NCBI GenBank assembly: GCA_009779745.1
Contig: WRDR01000005.1
Location: 26,726-90,725 of the forward strand
Reading direction: 5' to 3'
DNA from: Alphaproteobacteria bacterium
Lineage (GTDB): Bacteria; Pseudomonadota; Alphaproteobacteria; UBA9219
DNA length: 64,000 bases
Positions within the stretch are counted from its first letter, which is position 1; each line of letters begins with the position of its first letter. Of the stretch, positions 51,107-59,241 are shown piece by piece. The translations under genes were made by a program, and so were the position numbers. Below the pieces are notes generated by a model. That model saw only the letters and a list, made by a program, of their open reading frames with translations, did not search any database and was not told the origin of the DNA.

Positions 51107-51958
51107 TTATACGCTCTTCATTTTGCTATTATAAAGTATGAGGTTCGGGTCAAAGGATTGGGCTGCTATGAGCAAATCTAACATGCCGGACACTGTGCCG
51201 GACTTAGGCATCTGAGGCAGAGATACCTGTTTGCCCATAGTGCCGCTGTTATTCACGGGTTTATCGTTCGGCACAGTATTTTTTGCCGTCATAGAAGACT
51301 TGCCGAATTTAGCGTCAAATCTGTCATATATCTGAGCCACAGACTTAAAAGAACCGTCTTTGTTATAGAAGACAGATTTATTAGCCTTCGCTGCCGCAGG
51401 CAGCAGCTCCGCTGCCGCGGCAGAAGGATCGGATTTCATAGCCTTCAGGAATTTAATCGCGCCCCCTGCCCCCAGAAAATGAGCAAGGTATAGTTCAGTT
51501 GCGCCTATGTCGCCCGAGAGGTTCTTTTGCAAAACCTTTTTATTTTCATTATCAAGATTAACAGACATAATAGACGCAATCTTAGGGTCGTTTCTTAATT
51601 CCAATATCGCTGCTCTTGCCGCAGGATCGGAAACAGTAAACCTGCCCTTAGGATTTTTAGTTATTTGAGAGGCTAATGACCCCAGCCCCGCGCTTTCGCC
51701 GTATTTGGAAACCATACTAAGCCACGTTTGCTCAGTGAATTGAAAAAGCCCTTGCGCAGAGCTGGTGGCAGCCTTGGCTTTCGGATTGAGGCTGCTTTCC
51801 TGAGTAGCTTTTTGCAGCATGAAAGAGAAATCGGCGTTCTTAACAGAGGCTACTGACTTGATAGCGGCCACGGCTTTCATCTTATCGGTATTGGAAGCCG
51901 CAGAAGACAGCTGAGAAACATTAAAGGAAGACAGAGCGGATTGTATGGCTATAGACAA
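51107..51958 (-). CDS. SLT-type lytic transglycosylase
   Basis: 283 residues. The GEWL/SLT fold is seen as FMLQKATQESSLNPKAKA (catalytic Glu in QES), SAQGLFQFTEQTWLSMV and ELYLAHFLGAGGAIKFL. No obvious signal peptide, as in flagellar or secretion-linked transglycosylases of Alphaproteobacteria. Cuts peptidoglycan glycan strands. The end of the gene is eight bases from the Avd-like gene, so read-through into the DGR is possible. Confidence 0.85.
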   Translation of the reverse strand: MSIAIQSALSSFNVSQLSSAASNTDKMKAVAAIKSVASVKNADFSFMLQKATQESSLNPKAKAATSSAQGLFQFTEQTWLSMVSKYGESAGLGSLASQITKNPKGRFTVSDPAARAAILELRNDPKIASIMSVNLDNENKKVLQKNLSGDIGATELYLAHFLGAGGAIKFLKAMKSDPSAAAAELLPAAAKANKSVFYNKDGSFKSVAQIYDRFDAKFGKSSMTAKNTVPNDKPVNNSGTMGKQVSLPQMPKSGTVSGMLDLLIAAQSFDPNLILYNSKMKSV

Positions 51959-52043
51959 AGGAATTCTCCGTTAGATTATAGAACAAAATACAATATGCAA
52001 TTAGCGTGCCATTTTTAAAAATAGACAATTAGGCGAGAAAAAC

Positions 52044-52078
52044 AATTTTCCATTTTCCATTTTCAATTTTCCATTCTA
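52044..52078. repeat. TTTTCCAT tandem array before the acyl-CoA dehydrogenase gene
   Basis: TTTTCCATTTTCCATTTTCA then ATTTTCCATTC: four imperfect 8-mer units, same family as 3722-3756. Confidence 0.7.
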
Positions 52079-52117
52079 TATTCCAAATTCTACACTAAAT
52101 CACACAAAGGTACAAAA

Positions 52118-53917
52118 ATGCCCTTCCCATACACTCCTCCTATCACTGAAATCAATTTTGTTCTCAATAGGCTAATCGGGCTGGAAAAACTCTCCACTCT
52201 GCCCGGGTATGAAAGCGTCAGCGAAGATTTAGTCTCCGCAGTTCTGGAAGAAGCGGGAAAAATCGCATCCAATGTGTTCGCTCCCATAAACGACACTTGC
52301 GATAAAGAAGGAGTCAAATTCGAAAACAACAAAGTCACCATGCCTAAAGGCTGTAAAGAAGCCTACAAACTGTTCATAGACGGCGGCTGGAACGGTATTC
52401 AAGTCCCGGAACATCACGGCGGACAAGGTCTCCCCGCTCTTATTGGCATATCCATAGCTGAAATGCTCCAAGCTGCCAACACGGCACTAGCCCTCTGCCC
52501 CATGCTCAACAACGGCGCAATAGAACTCCTCTCCGAACACGGAGGCCAAGAACTGCAAGACAAGTATCTAGCAAAACTAGTCAGCGGCGAGTGGGCCGGT
52601 ACTATGGACATCACGGAACCTCAGGCCGGCTCCGATGTAGGAGAAATAAAAGCCAAAGCTGTAAAAGACGGCGATCATTACCTCATCTCAGGGCAAAAGA
52701 TTTTCATCAGCTTCGGCGAACATGATATGACTGAAAATATCATTCATATGGTGCTGGCAAGACTGCCGGACGCTCCTAAAGGAACTAAAGGACTCTCTTT
52801 ATTTCTAGTCCCAAGATTCCTCGTCAACGATGACGGCTCTATCGGAGACGACAACGAAGTCAAAACAGTTTCCATAGAACATAAACTGGGACAGCACGCT
52901 TCCCCTACATGCGTAATGGTTTACGGCGAAGACAAAGGCTCCGTAGGTTATTTGGTCGGCAAGGAAAACGGAGGAATAGCTGCGATGTTCACTATGATGA
53001 ACAACGCCAGAATGAACGTAGGCGTGCAAGGACTGGGAATCCTAGAAAGAGCATATCAGCACGCCAGAGACTATGCTAAATTCAGAGTGCAGGGCAAACT
53101 CCTAGACAAATCAAAAGAAGGAAATGTAACTATAATAAATCACCCTGACGTGAAAAGAATGCTGCTCGAGATAAAATCACACACGGAAGCCGCAAGAGCT
53201 CTTGCATATCACTGCGCAGTGGCAAGCGACCTTGCAAAACACAGCACCGATGAAAAAATAAAGGAAGAAGCAAAAGCTAGAGCAAGCCTGTTGATTCCAG
53301 TAGTGAAAGCATGGATAACAAATAATGCGAGTAAAATGGCTTCCGAAGAAATACAGATATTCGGAGGAGTCGGATACATAGAAGAATCCGGCACGCCTCA
53401 GCATTTCAGAGATGCAAGAGTCTTGGAAATATACGAAGGCACTAACGGGATTCAGGCAAACGACTTGGTGTTCAGAAAACTGTTAGGAGACCAAGGCGCA
53501 GAGTTCAGGGCTATGACGAATGAGCTTGAAGAGTTCATCAAGAACTGGAACAAATCTCTGCCTGCAGAATTGAATGTGATAAGGGACAACTTATCAAACG
53601 CCTTCTTAGCACTGATAGATGCAGCGGTATGGATACTTGGAAAAGGAAAAGAAGCGACTGCCGAGATAGAAGCTTCTGCTGTGGAATTCCTGAAACTGTT
53701 CGGCAATGTGCTGGGCGGATACTATTTGGCAAAGTCTGCTGTCTTAGCGCACGAAGACATAGAAAAAGGTGTCGGCGATAAAACATTCTTAGAGTCAAAA
53801 ATACTGACTGCAAAATTCTATGCGACACATGCGCTGGAAGATTGCGTATCAATCGGAAAAATAGTCCGCACCGGAGCAGATACCGTCACAAGCGCAGATG
53901 AGAGTATGTTTGTGTAG
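52118..53917 (+). CDS. acyl-CoA dehydrogenase (DmdC-like, with C-terminal extra domain)
   Basis: 599 residues. Acyl-CoA dehydrogenase N- and middle domains (DGGWNGIQVPEHHGGQGLP, MDITEPQAGSDVG for FAD contact), C-terminal helical domain with the catalytic Glu in EIYEGTNGIQANDL, then the extra ~120-residue C-terminal helical unit of the alphaproteobacterial 'ACAD-C' group that includes 3-methylmercaptopropionyl-CoA dehydrogenase. Substrate not deducible. In a putative anaerobe it would feed electrons to ETF. Single gene; no ETF genes next to it. Confidence 0.9.
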   Translation: MPFPYTPPITEINFVLNRLIGLEKLSTLPGYESVSEDLVSAVLEEAGKIASNVFAPINDTCDKEGVKFENNKVTMPKGCKEAYKLFIDGGWNGIQVPEHHGGQGLPALIGISIAEMLQAANTALALCPMLNNGAIELLSEHGGQELQDKYLAKLVSGEWAGTMDITEPQAGSDVGEIKAKAVKDGDHYLISGQKIFISFGEHDMTENIIHMVLARLPDAPKGTKGLSLFLVPRFLVNDDGSIGDDNEVKTVSIEHKLGQHASPTCVMVYGEDKGSVGYLVGKENGGIAAMFTMMNNARMNVGVQGLGILERAYQHARDYAKFRVQGKLLDKSKEGNVTIINHPDVKRMLLEIKSHTEAARALAYHCAVASDLAKHSTDEKIKEEAKARASLLIPVVKAWITNNASKMASEEIQIFGGVGYIEESGTPQHFRDARVLEIYEGTNGIQANDLVFRKLLGDQGAEFRAMTNELEEFIKNWNKSLPAELNVIRDNLSNAFLALIDAAVWILGKGKEATAEIEASAVEFLKLFGNVLGGYYLAKSAVLAHEDIEKGVGDKTFLESKILTAKFYATHALEDCVSIGKIVRTGADTVTSADESMFV

Positions 53918-53973
53918 AAAGGCTGGCATCTGCTAATAGACATAATTATAAAACTAAAAGCGAGGCTCAAAAG

Positions 53974-54507
53974 ATGATAATTAACTCACAGAAAGCTGAA
54001 GAATCAGCAATTATTAATCTTGCATATAATGTATGTGCCGCAATACGAACAGCACCAAAAGCCTGCGGCATAGATCATCTTGAAACTGCAATTTTAACCG
54101 GAGAAGATAAAAATCGTGTTGCAGATGAAATGAGGGCAATTTGCAAGAGTCTTGGCGAAGGTGCTGAATTCTTTTGCCGCGATGCAGATAATGTTGATAA
54201 AAGCAGTGTTGTTGTTCTTGTCGGTGCAAAGTATAAAACCCGCGGGCTTGGTGAAAAATGCAAACTATGCAGGTTTGATGATTGCATAGCTTGTGAAAAA
54301 GCAAATGCAGTTTGTGTATTTACTTCTATGGATTTGGGAATTGCTTTGGGATCTTCGGTGTCTCTTATTGCTGATAACCGCATTGACAACAGAATTATGT
54401 TTACAATAGGCAAAGCAGCGGCAAAACTTGGTTTGCTTGGAGATTGCAAAATGATTATGGGTATTCCTTTATCAGCCTCAGGCAAGTCAATATTTTATGA
54501 CAGATAG
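53974..54507 (+). CDS. DUF2148 ferredoxin-like domain protein
   Basis: 177 residues. N-terminal AYNVCAAIRTAPKACGIDHLE and a C-x2-C-x4-C-x2-C cluster (CKLCRFDDCIAC) are the DUF2148 pattern, with DLGIALGSSVSLIADNRIDNRIMFTIG after it. Members are small Fe-S proteins of unknown role common in anaerobes. More AT-rich than its neighbours. Possible redox accessory. Confidence 0.82.
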   Translation: MIINSQKAEESAIINLAYNVCAAIRTAPKACGIDHLETAILTGEDKNRVADEMRAICKSLGEGAEFFCRDADNVDKSSVVVLVGAKYKTRGLGEKCKLCRFDDCIACEKANAVCVFTSMDLGIALGSSVSLIADNRIDNRIMFTIGKAAAKLGLLGDCKMIMGIPLSASGKSIFYDR

Positions 54508-54582
54508 CCTTACCCCAGAATGGCACTAATAGACGCAGTTAGAGCGGATTATAGGCGAAATATGTTGGATTTCTCAACAGGT

Positions 54583-55026
54583 CTAGATATCCCAAGTGCA
54601 TAGATTGTGATTTCTTAGAACTTTTCCGCCGGCTCTAATAAAAGTTTTTTGAGAAGCCAAATTTGTTTCTTCAATTCCGCAGCAAACTCGAGACCAGCCG
54701 TTGAGAGCTGCAATTTCGCACAGCTTTTCATTAAGCTCAGTTGCGATACCCTGATGTCTGTATTCTGGTGATGTGTATATCTGTGATACCCACATTATTT
54801 GTCCGTTATTTGTCCAATAAGTTGTTGAATAAAGAGCCATTCCAACAGGTTTGTTATCAATTTCAGCAATAACTGCCCAGCATTTCGGATTTTCCCCGAA
54901 CAAGTCTTGTTTAAGCCGGTTTTGATTTTGCAAATCCATTTCACCCAAGTGCGAATGGGCGTTTATGTCGCGATTAGCTTGTAAAATAAATTTAAAATCT
55001 GTTTCTTGTGCCGTACGAATGTTCAT
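54583..55026 (-). CDS. GNAT-family N-acetyltransferase
   Basis: 147 residues. Motif A WVSQIYTSPEYRHQGIATELNEKL has the R-H-Q-G-I-A acetyl-CoA loop; FIRAGGKVLRNHNLC ends the fold. The N-terminus (MNIRTAQETDFKFI) is typical. Substrate unknown; AT-rich like the DUF2148 gene it faces. Confidence 0.87.
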   Translation of the reverse strand: MNIRTAQETDFKFILQANRDINAHSHLGEMDLQNQNRLKQDLFGENPKCWAVIAEIDNKPVGMALYSTTYWTNNGQIMWVSQIYTSPEYRHQGIATELNEKLCEIAALNGWSRVCCGIEETNLASQKTFIRAGGKVLRNHNLCTWDI

Positions 55027-55123
55027 TATATTAATCCAAATTTCTTATATTAAAGTGTCAATTCTCAGATATACCTTGAGAAAACCCTTCGAGGTCATTC
55101 AACAACTGCCTCATAATCCCGAA

Positions 55124-55199
55124 TGGCGTCCCCTACGGGATTTGAACCCGTGTTGCCGCCGTGAGAGGGCGGTGTCCTAGGCCTCTAGACGAAGGGGAC
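55124..55199 (-). tRNA. tRNA-Glu (anticodon CTC)
   Basis: Minus-strand cloverleaf GTCCCCT/AGGGGAC, anticodon stem CCGCC with loop CTCTCAC (CTC), T-loop TTCAAAT, discriminator G and encoded CCA (55124-55126). Confidence 0.96.
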
Positions 55200-55223
55200 G
55201 TATTTAATTTTACTAGCCGTTTA

Positions 55224-55709
55224 TCACTTTTTTCTAAACTTATCAAGCCTTATTACTTCTCCTTTTTTCTTATCCTCTTCCGTACTATCTGTAGGCTCGG
55301 TGCTCTCTGCTTCCTGCTGTTTTGTCTTTTCCTCGTGAGGCATTCCCGACTTCACCATCTGAAATTGCAGCACAAAATGCACAGACGGATCCGCAAACGT
55401 TGTTATTGCCTCTATCGGCACTACTATGTTCTCTTGCTTCCCGCTGAAACTCAGCGTAACATTTATAGCATCGTTTTCCAGCCTTAACCCAAAAAACTGG
55501 TGCTGCAAAACTATAGTCATTTCTTCCGGATGCTGCTTCAAAATATAATCCGGCACCTGCACTCCTGCAAACTTAGTCGCAAACGTTATATAAAAATGAT
55601 GCTCTCCGCACAGTCCTTCTTTCGCCACTTGCGATACAGCCTCTCTGACCACTGCACGCAGTGCTTCTTCTATCATCAAATCATATCTTATTATATTACT
55701 GCTGCTCAT
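55224..55709 (-). CDS. sspB: ClpXP adaptor SspB, alphaproteobacterial type
   Basis: 161 residues. NIIRYDLMIEEALRAVVREA, GEHHFYITFATKFAGV, YPEEM-like HPEEMTIVLQHQFFGL and the C-terminal ClpX-binding tail (GEVIRLDKFRKK after an acidic linker) match SspB-alpha. It delivers ssrA-tagged proteins to ClpXP in Caulobacter. Gene 24 bases downstream of tRNA-Glu in reverse order, i.e. it may read through into the tRNA. Confidence 0.93.
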   Translation of the reverse strand: MSSSNIIRYDLMIEEALRAVVREAVSQVAKEGLCGEHHFYITFATKFAGVQVPDYILKQHPEEMTIVLQHQFFGLRLENDAINVTLSFSGKQENIVVPIEAITTFADPSVHFVLQFQMVKSGMPHEEKTKQQEAESTEPTDSTEEDKKKGEVIRLDKFRKK

Positions 55710-55739
55710 ATTAGCCTTACACCTTAACTATCTTTAAAT

Positions 55740-56261
55740 TCAAAACAATCTATTATCCTGCGAAATCTTTCCCATGACTCTCATCAATGCCCGCTGAAAC
55801 TTCTCCGGATGCGCTATTCCATTAAACGGAGACACATTGCCCCCTGCTCCGTACACCAATATCGTCCCGAAATCAAACATTCTCCCCAGTACCGTCTGAT
55901 CAAAGTTAACTCCTGTTATTCTGTTCAGCATTATTTCAAAAGTAGTTCTCGCTATAAACCCGTATTTTGCAATAATTCTTTTGTTCGTTATAACTAATTC
56001 CGTAGACATCTGTCTTACAAACGCCGCACTGCTCAAAAATAGTCCCAAAATCGCTATTATCATGCAAAGACCTGCGAACAGCCGCCCTACAACTTTTCCT
56101 ACCTCTACTCCCAGTAAAGCCTCCATGATTTCATAACTGAAAAACCCGAAGATTCCTCCGAATAACGTCAACAAAACTCCCGGAAGAAAAATTATCCAGT
56201 GCAAACGCAGCACAGACATTATCTTTTCTTCCGGAAGCAGAATTTGCTGTATATAGAGCAT
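55740..56261 (-). CDS. PH-domain membrane protein (bPH2/YdbS-like)
   Basis: 173 residues. Two hydrophobic segments near the start (WIIFLPGVLLTLFGGIFGF, VVGRLFAGLCMIIAILGLFL), then a pleckstrin-homology-like beta domain (ELVITNKRIIAKYGFIARTTFEIMLNRITGVNFDQTVLGRMF, VYGAGG). Function unknown; such proteins are small membrane beta-barrel-like adaptors. Between sspB and trxB on the same strand. Confidence 0.82.
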   Translation of the reverse strand: MLYIQQILLPEEKIMSVLRLHWIIFLPGVLLTLFGGIFGFFSYEIMEALLGVEVGKVVGRLFAGLCMIIAILGLFLSSAAFVRQMSTELVITNKRIIAKYGFIARTTFEIMLNRITGVNFDQTVLGRMFDFGTILVYGAGGNVSPFNGIAHPEKFQRALMRVMGKISQDNRLF

Positions 56262-56331
56262 AAATTAACTACCTAAAATCTAAAATCAACTCCTACCACA
56301 GCAGACTCATACCACATTATGTCAGTTTATA

Positions 56332-57279
56332 CTATACAAAATTAGCCAAAAACCTCTCCGCTTCCAAAGCCGCCATGCAGCCGTTACCTGCTGCTGTTAC
56401 TGCCTGCCTGTATTCTCTATCTCTGACGTCCCCTGCTGCAAAAACTCCCTTTACATTGGTCTTTGTACTGTTCGGCTCTGTCAGGATATACCCCATTTCG
56501 TCCATATTCAGTTTTCCCTTAAAGACCTTAGTCGAAGGCTCATACCCTATGGCAACAAACATGCCGTCTGCTTTCAGCTCAGTTGTCTGCCCGGAAGCCG
56601 TATTCTTTACTTTGACTCCGGTAACGGAAAGCATAAGACTGTCCTCGCCTATGACCTCTTCAACAACAGTGTTCCAGATGATTTCTATTTTAGGATTTTT
56701 GAACACTCTTTCCTGCATGATTTTTTCTGCATTAAACTGATCTCTTCTGTGAATCAGATAAACCTTGTTGGCAAACTTAGTCAAATACAAAGCATCTTCC
56801 AGCGCAGTGTTTCCGCCGCCTACCACGCAAACATCTTTGCCTCTAAAGAAAAATCCGTCGCACGTAGCGCAGCCCGAAACTCCGAAACCCTTGTATTTTG
56901 CTTCACTGGGCAGTCCAAGCCATTTTGCCTGCGCCCCTGTTGCTATTATAACCGTATCTGCGATGTACTCGGCACCGCTCTCGCCTCTGCACACAAACGG
57001 GCGCACGGAAAAATCTACTTCTGTTATAATATCAGAAATTATAGTAGTTCCAAAACGTTCTGCCTGTTTCTTCATGTTTTGCATTAACTCAGTGCCGCCT
57101 ATGGGTTCTATGAAGCCCGGGTAATTCTCTACATCTGAAGTTATGGTTAATTGTCCTCCGGGCTGCTGTCCTTCTACGACTATAGGAGACAATGCCGATC
57201 TCGCACTGTAAATAGCCGCAGTCCACCCCGCAGGTCCGGACCCTATGATAAGAACCTTAGTTTTATGCGTTTTTTCCAT
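56332..57279 (-). CDS. trxB: thioredoxin-disulfide reductase
   Basis: 315 residues. FAD-binding GSGPAGWTAAIYSARS, redox C-A-T-C in SGCATCDGFFF, NADPH-binding VVGGGNTALEDALYL and the final FAAGDVRDREYRQAVTAAG. Keeps thioredoxin reduced with NADPH. Promoter side is taken by the cloverleaf repeat element. Confidence 0.96.
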   Translation of the reverse strand: MEKTHKTKVLIIGSGPAGWTAAIYSARSALSPIVVEGQQPGGQLTITSDVENYPGFIEPIGGTELMQNMKKQAERFGTTIISDIITEVDFSVRPFVCRGESGAEYIADTVIIATGAQAKWLGLPSEAKYKGFGVSGCATCDGFFFRGKDVCVVGGGNTALEDALYLTKFANKVYLIHRRDQFNAEKIMQERVFKNPKIEIIWNTVVEEVIGEDSLMLSVTGVKVKNTASGQTTELKADGMFVAIGYEPSTKVFKGKLNMDEMGYILTEPNSTKTNVKGVFAAGDVRDREYRQAVTAAGNGCMAALEAERFLANFV

Positions 57280-57301
57280 TTGTATTAGTCCTTTATTATG
57301 C

Positions 57302-57569
57302 TAGGGTTTGAACTCATTAAATATATGAAAACGGCAAGAGCATATTTTGTCAAGATGCAAGTGATTTTTGCAGGCTGTATTCGACATACAGCCCAAAAAA
57401 TCACGCCATAGATTGGCAAAATATGCCTTGTCCTGCGGATGCGGCAAATTTGTTTTTCTGCTAGGAAGCAGTCCGCAGCCGGTGTTTATCCACCGGCAAG
57501 GACGATGACGACGCAGAAAAACAAATTTGACTCGCACCGTTTTTATATATTTAATGAGTTCACACCCTA
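57302..57569. mobile_element. 268-bp cloverleaf inverted-repeat element (MITE-like)
   Basis: Ends are inverted repeats of ~33 bp (TAGGGTTTGAACTCATTAAA..., matching the reverse complement of the right end with a few mismatches). Inside lie two further arms. Arm 1: GCATATTTTGTCAA (57341-57354) pairs with 57413-57426 and encloses the hairpin 57361-57404. Arm 2: GGCAAATTTGTTTTTCTGC (57443-57461) pairs with 57513-57531 and encloses a GCCGGTG/CACCGGC hairpin. Together a three-way junction. It fills the whole trxB-glyS spacer. No transposase. Either a miniature transposon, or a structured RNA. One copy in the window. Confidence 0.7.
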
Positions 57570-57611
57570 ATGTAGCCAAAGAATGATTCCATATATAGGT
57601 TTATATACAAT

Positions 57612-59225
57612 ATGTCCGATAATAAAAGCAATAATACAACTGAAACCTCTCTTATGAGCCGAATAGTCTCCCTTTGCAAAAGACGCGGCTTTATATACCC
57701 TGCTTCCGAGATATATGGCGGACTTAACGGATTTTGGGACTTCGGTCCTTTGGGAACTCAGCTCAAGAACAACCTCAGAGACGCTTGGTGGAAATCTATG
57801 GTGGAGTGTCCGCCTATCGGTCCGGACGGCAAGCCTCTGTCCATAGTCGGCATTGACACCAGTATAATTCAGCACCCGAAGACTTGGGAAGCGTCCGGTC
57901 ATGTAGGCGGATTTTCCGACCCTATGCAGACTTGCAGAGTATGCAAAAAGCTGTTCAGAGCCGATCATATTGAGGATATGCTCCGTGAAGCTCCTTGGGT
58001 GATTGACCTGGCGGAGACATTGGTCGTTTCAGCTTATGATTTGAATGTTACTGTTTGTACAGACAAAGTCATAAACTGGCTGCAAAGGAAGGGAAAAAAG
58101 CTCGCTCCCGGACTTGCCGCACTGAAAGAACAGAAACCAGAATTTAACAAGTCTATTACCTTCTTAGAATTGCTGAATGCCCTTGCATACAAAACAACTC
58201 CACACTCCACACTCCACACTCCACACTCTCTTCTCCCCTGCCCTAACTGCGGCGGCGACCTTACCGAACCGCGCCAATTTAATCTTATGTTTGAATCGCG
58301 TGTCGGTCCTGTAGAAGACGACTCCGGCAAAGTATATTTAAGACCGGAAACAGCCCAAGGCATTTTTCTGCAATATAAGAACGTGCTGGATACTTCCAGA
58401 GTAAAGCCTCCGTTCGGAGTCGCGCAAGTCGGAAAATCGTTCAGAAATGAAGTGACTCCTCGTAATTTTGTGTTCAGGACCAGAGAGTTCGAGCAAATGG
58501 AAATGGAGTTTTTTGTTCCTCCTGAAGACGGTATGAAGTGGTATGAATTCTGGGTACAGGAAAGGCTGCGCTGGTGGGAAGAGCAAGGAGTCGCAAAGAA
58601 CAAGCTCTACAGGCACGAGATAGCAGACGAAGACAGAGCATTTTATTCGGCAGCTACGGCGGATATAGAGTATCTGTATCCGTTTACAGATCCGAATTTC
58701 GGAGAGCTTGAAGGAGTTGCCTACAGAACAGACTATGACTTGACCCAGCATCAGAAATTCAGCGGCGTGAATTTAGAGTACATAGATCAGGAAACAAAGA
58801 ACAGATACATTCCGCACGTTATAGAGCCTGCCAGCGGCTTGACAAGAGGAGTTTTGGTTTTACTGTGCGAAGGATATCGTTACGATGAGCAGAGAGCCTC
58901 GCCGGAATGGCTGAAAATAAAGCCTTCTCTTGCGCCTATTAAGGCGGGAATATTTCCTCTGGTAAACAAAGACGGAATGCCTGAAGTTGCAGAGAAGCTC
59001 TATATGGATTTAAGAAAAAGCATGATTTGCCAGTTTGATGCAAAACAAAGCATAGGCAAAAGATATGCCAGAATGGACGAGGCAGGAACTCCTTTCTGCG
59101 TTACCATAGACGGAGATACTCTCAAAGACAGCACTGTTACGATAAGAAACAGGGACACGGCGCAACAGGAAAGAGTTTCGATTGATACGGTGAAAGAGTA
59201 TTTGAATGTAAAATGTAAAATGTAG
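57612..59225 (+). CDS. glyS: glycyl-tRNA synthetase, single-chain (eukaryote/archaea-like) type
   Basis: 537 residues, class II. Motif 1 and start: SLCKRRGFIYPASEIYGGLNGFWDFGPLG; GGDLTEPRQFNLMFESRVG; motif 2 SFRNEVTPRNFVFRTREFEQMEMEFF; motif 3 PASGLTRGVLVLLCEGY. This is the one-gene alpha2 type, not the alpha2beta2 GlyQS common in Proteobacteria. At residues ~196-208 an in-frame ACTCCAC array gives PHSTLHTPHS just before a CPNC pair. The 3' end is an AATGTAA repeat that supplies the stop. Divergent from trxB across the 268-bp element. Confidence 0.95.
   Translation: MSDNKSNNTTETSLMSRIVSLCKRRGFIYPASEIYGGLNGFWDFGPLGTQLKNNLRDAWWKSMVECPPIGPDGKPLSIVGIDTSIIQHPKTWEASGHVGGFSDPMQTCRVCKKLFRADHIEDMLREAPWVIDLAETLVVSAYDLNVTVCTDKVINWLQRKGKKLAPGLAALKEQKPEFNKSITFLELLNALAYKTTPHSTLHTPHSLLPCPNCGGDLTEPRQFNLMFESRVGPVEDDSGKVYLRPETAQGIFLQYKNVLDTSRVKPPFGVAQVGKSFRNEVTPRNFVFRTREFEQMEMEFFVPPEDGMKWYEFWVQERLRWWEEQGVAKNKLYRHEIADEDRAFYSAATADIEYLYPFTDPNFGELEGVAYRTDYDLTQHQKFSGVNLEYIDQETKNRYIPHVIEPASGLTRGVLVLLCEGYRYDEQRASPEWLKIKPSLAPIKAGIFPLVNKDGMPEVAEKLYMDLRKSMICQFDAKQSIGKRYARMDEAGTPFCVTIDGDTLKDSTVTIRNRDTAQQERVSIDTVKEYLNVKCKM
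58197..58224. repeat. ACTCCAC x4 array inside glyS
   Basis: Four perfect heptamers in a row; 28 bp, so not a multiple of three. The following bases keep the frame open. Same heptamer as 22353-22368 and 62907-62930. Confidence 0.85.
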
Positions 59226-59230
59226 AATTA
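59206..59230. repeat. AATGTAA-type tandem repeat at the glyS 3' end
   Basis: GAATGTAAAATGTAAAATGT then AGAAT. Encodes the last residues (NVKCKM) and the TAG stop of glyS; ends in TAGGAG, usable as the ppdK ribosome site. Confidence 0.6.
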
Positions 59231-59241
59231 GGAGTGTCACC

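Noticed and set aside
57301..57579. 92-codon minus-strand frame inside the cloverleaf element
   Set aside because: The sequence is explained by nested inverted repeats; no start signal and no protein-like pattern.
58034..58603. 189-codon minus-strand frame opposite glyS
   Set aside because: Shadow of glyS; the translated heptamer repeat gives it a false regular look.
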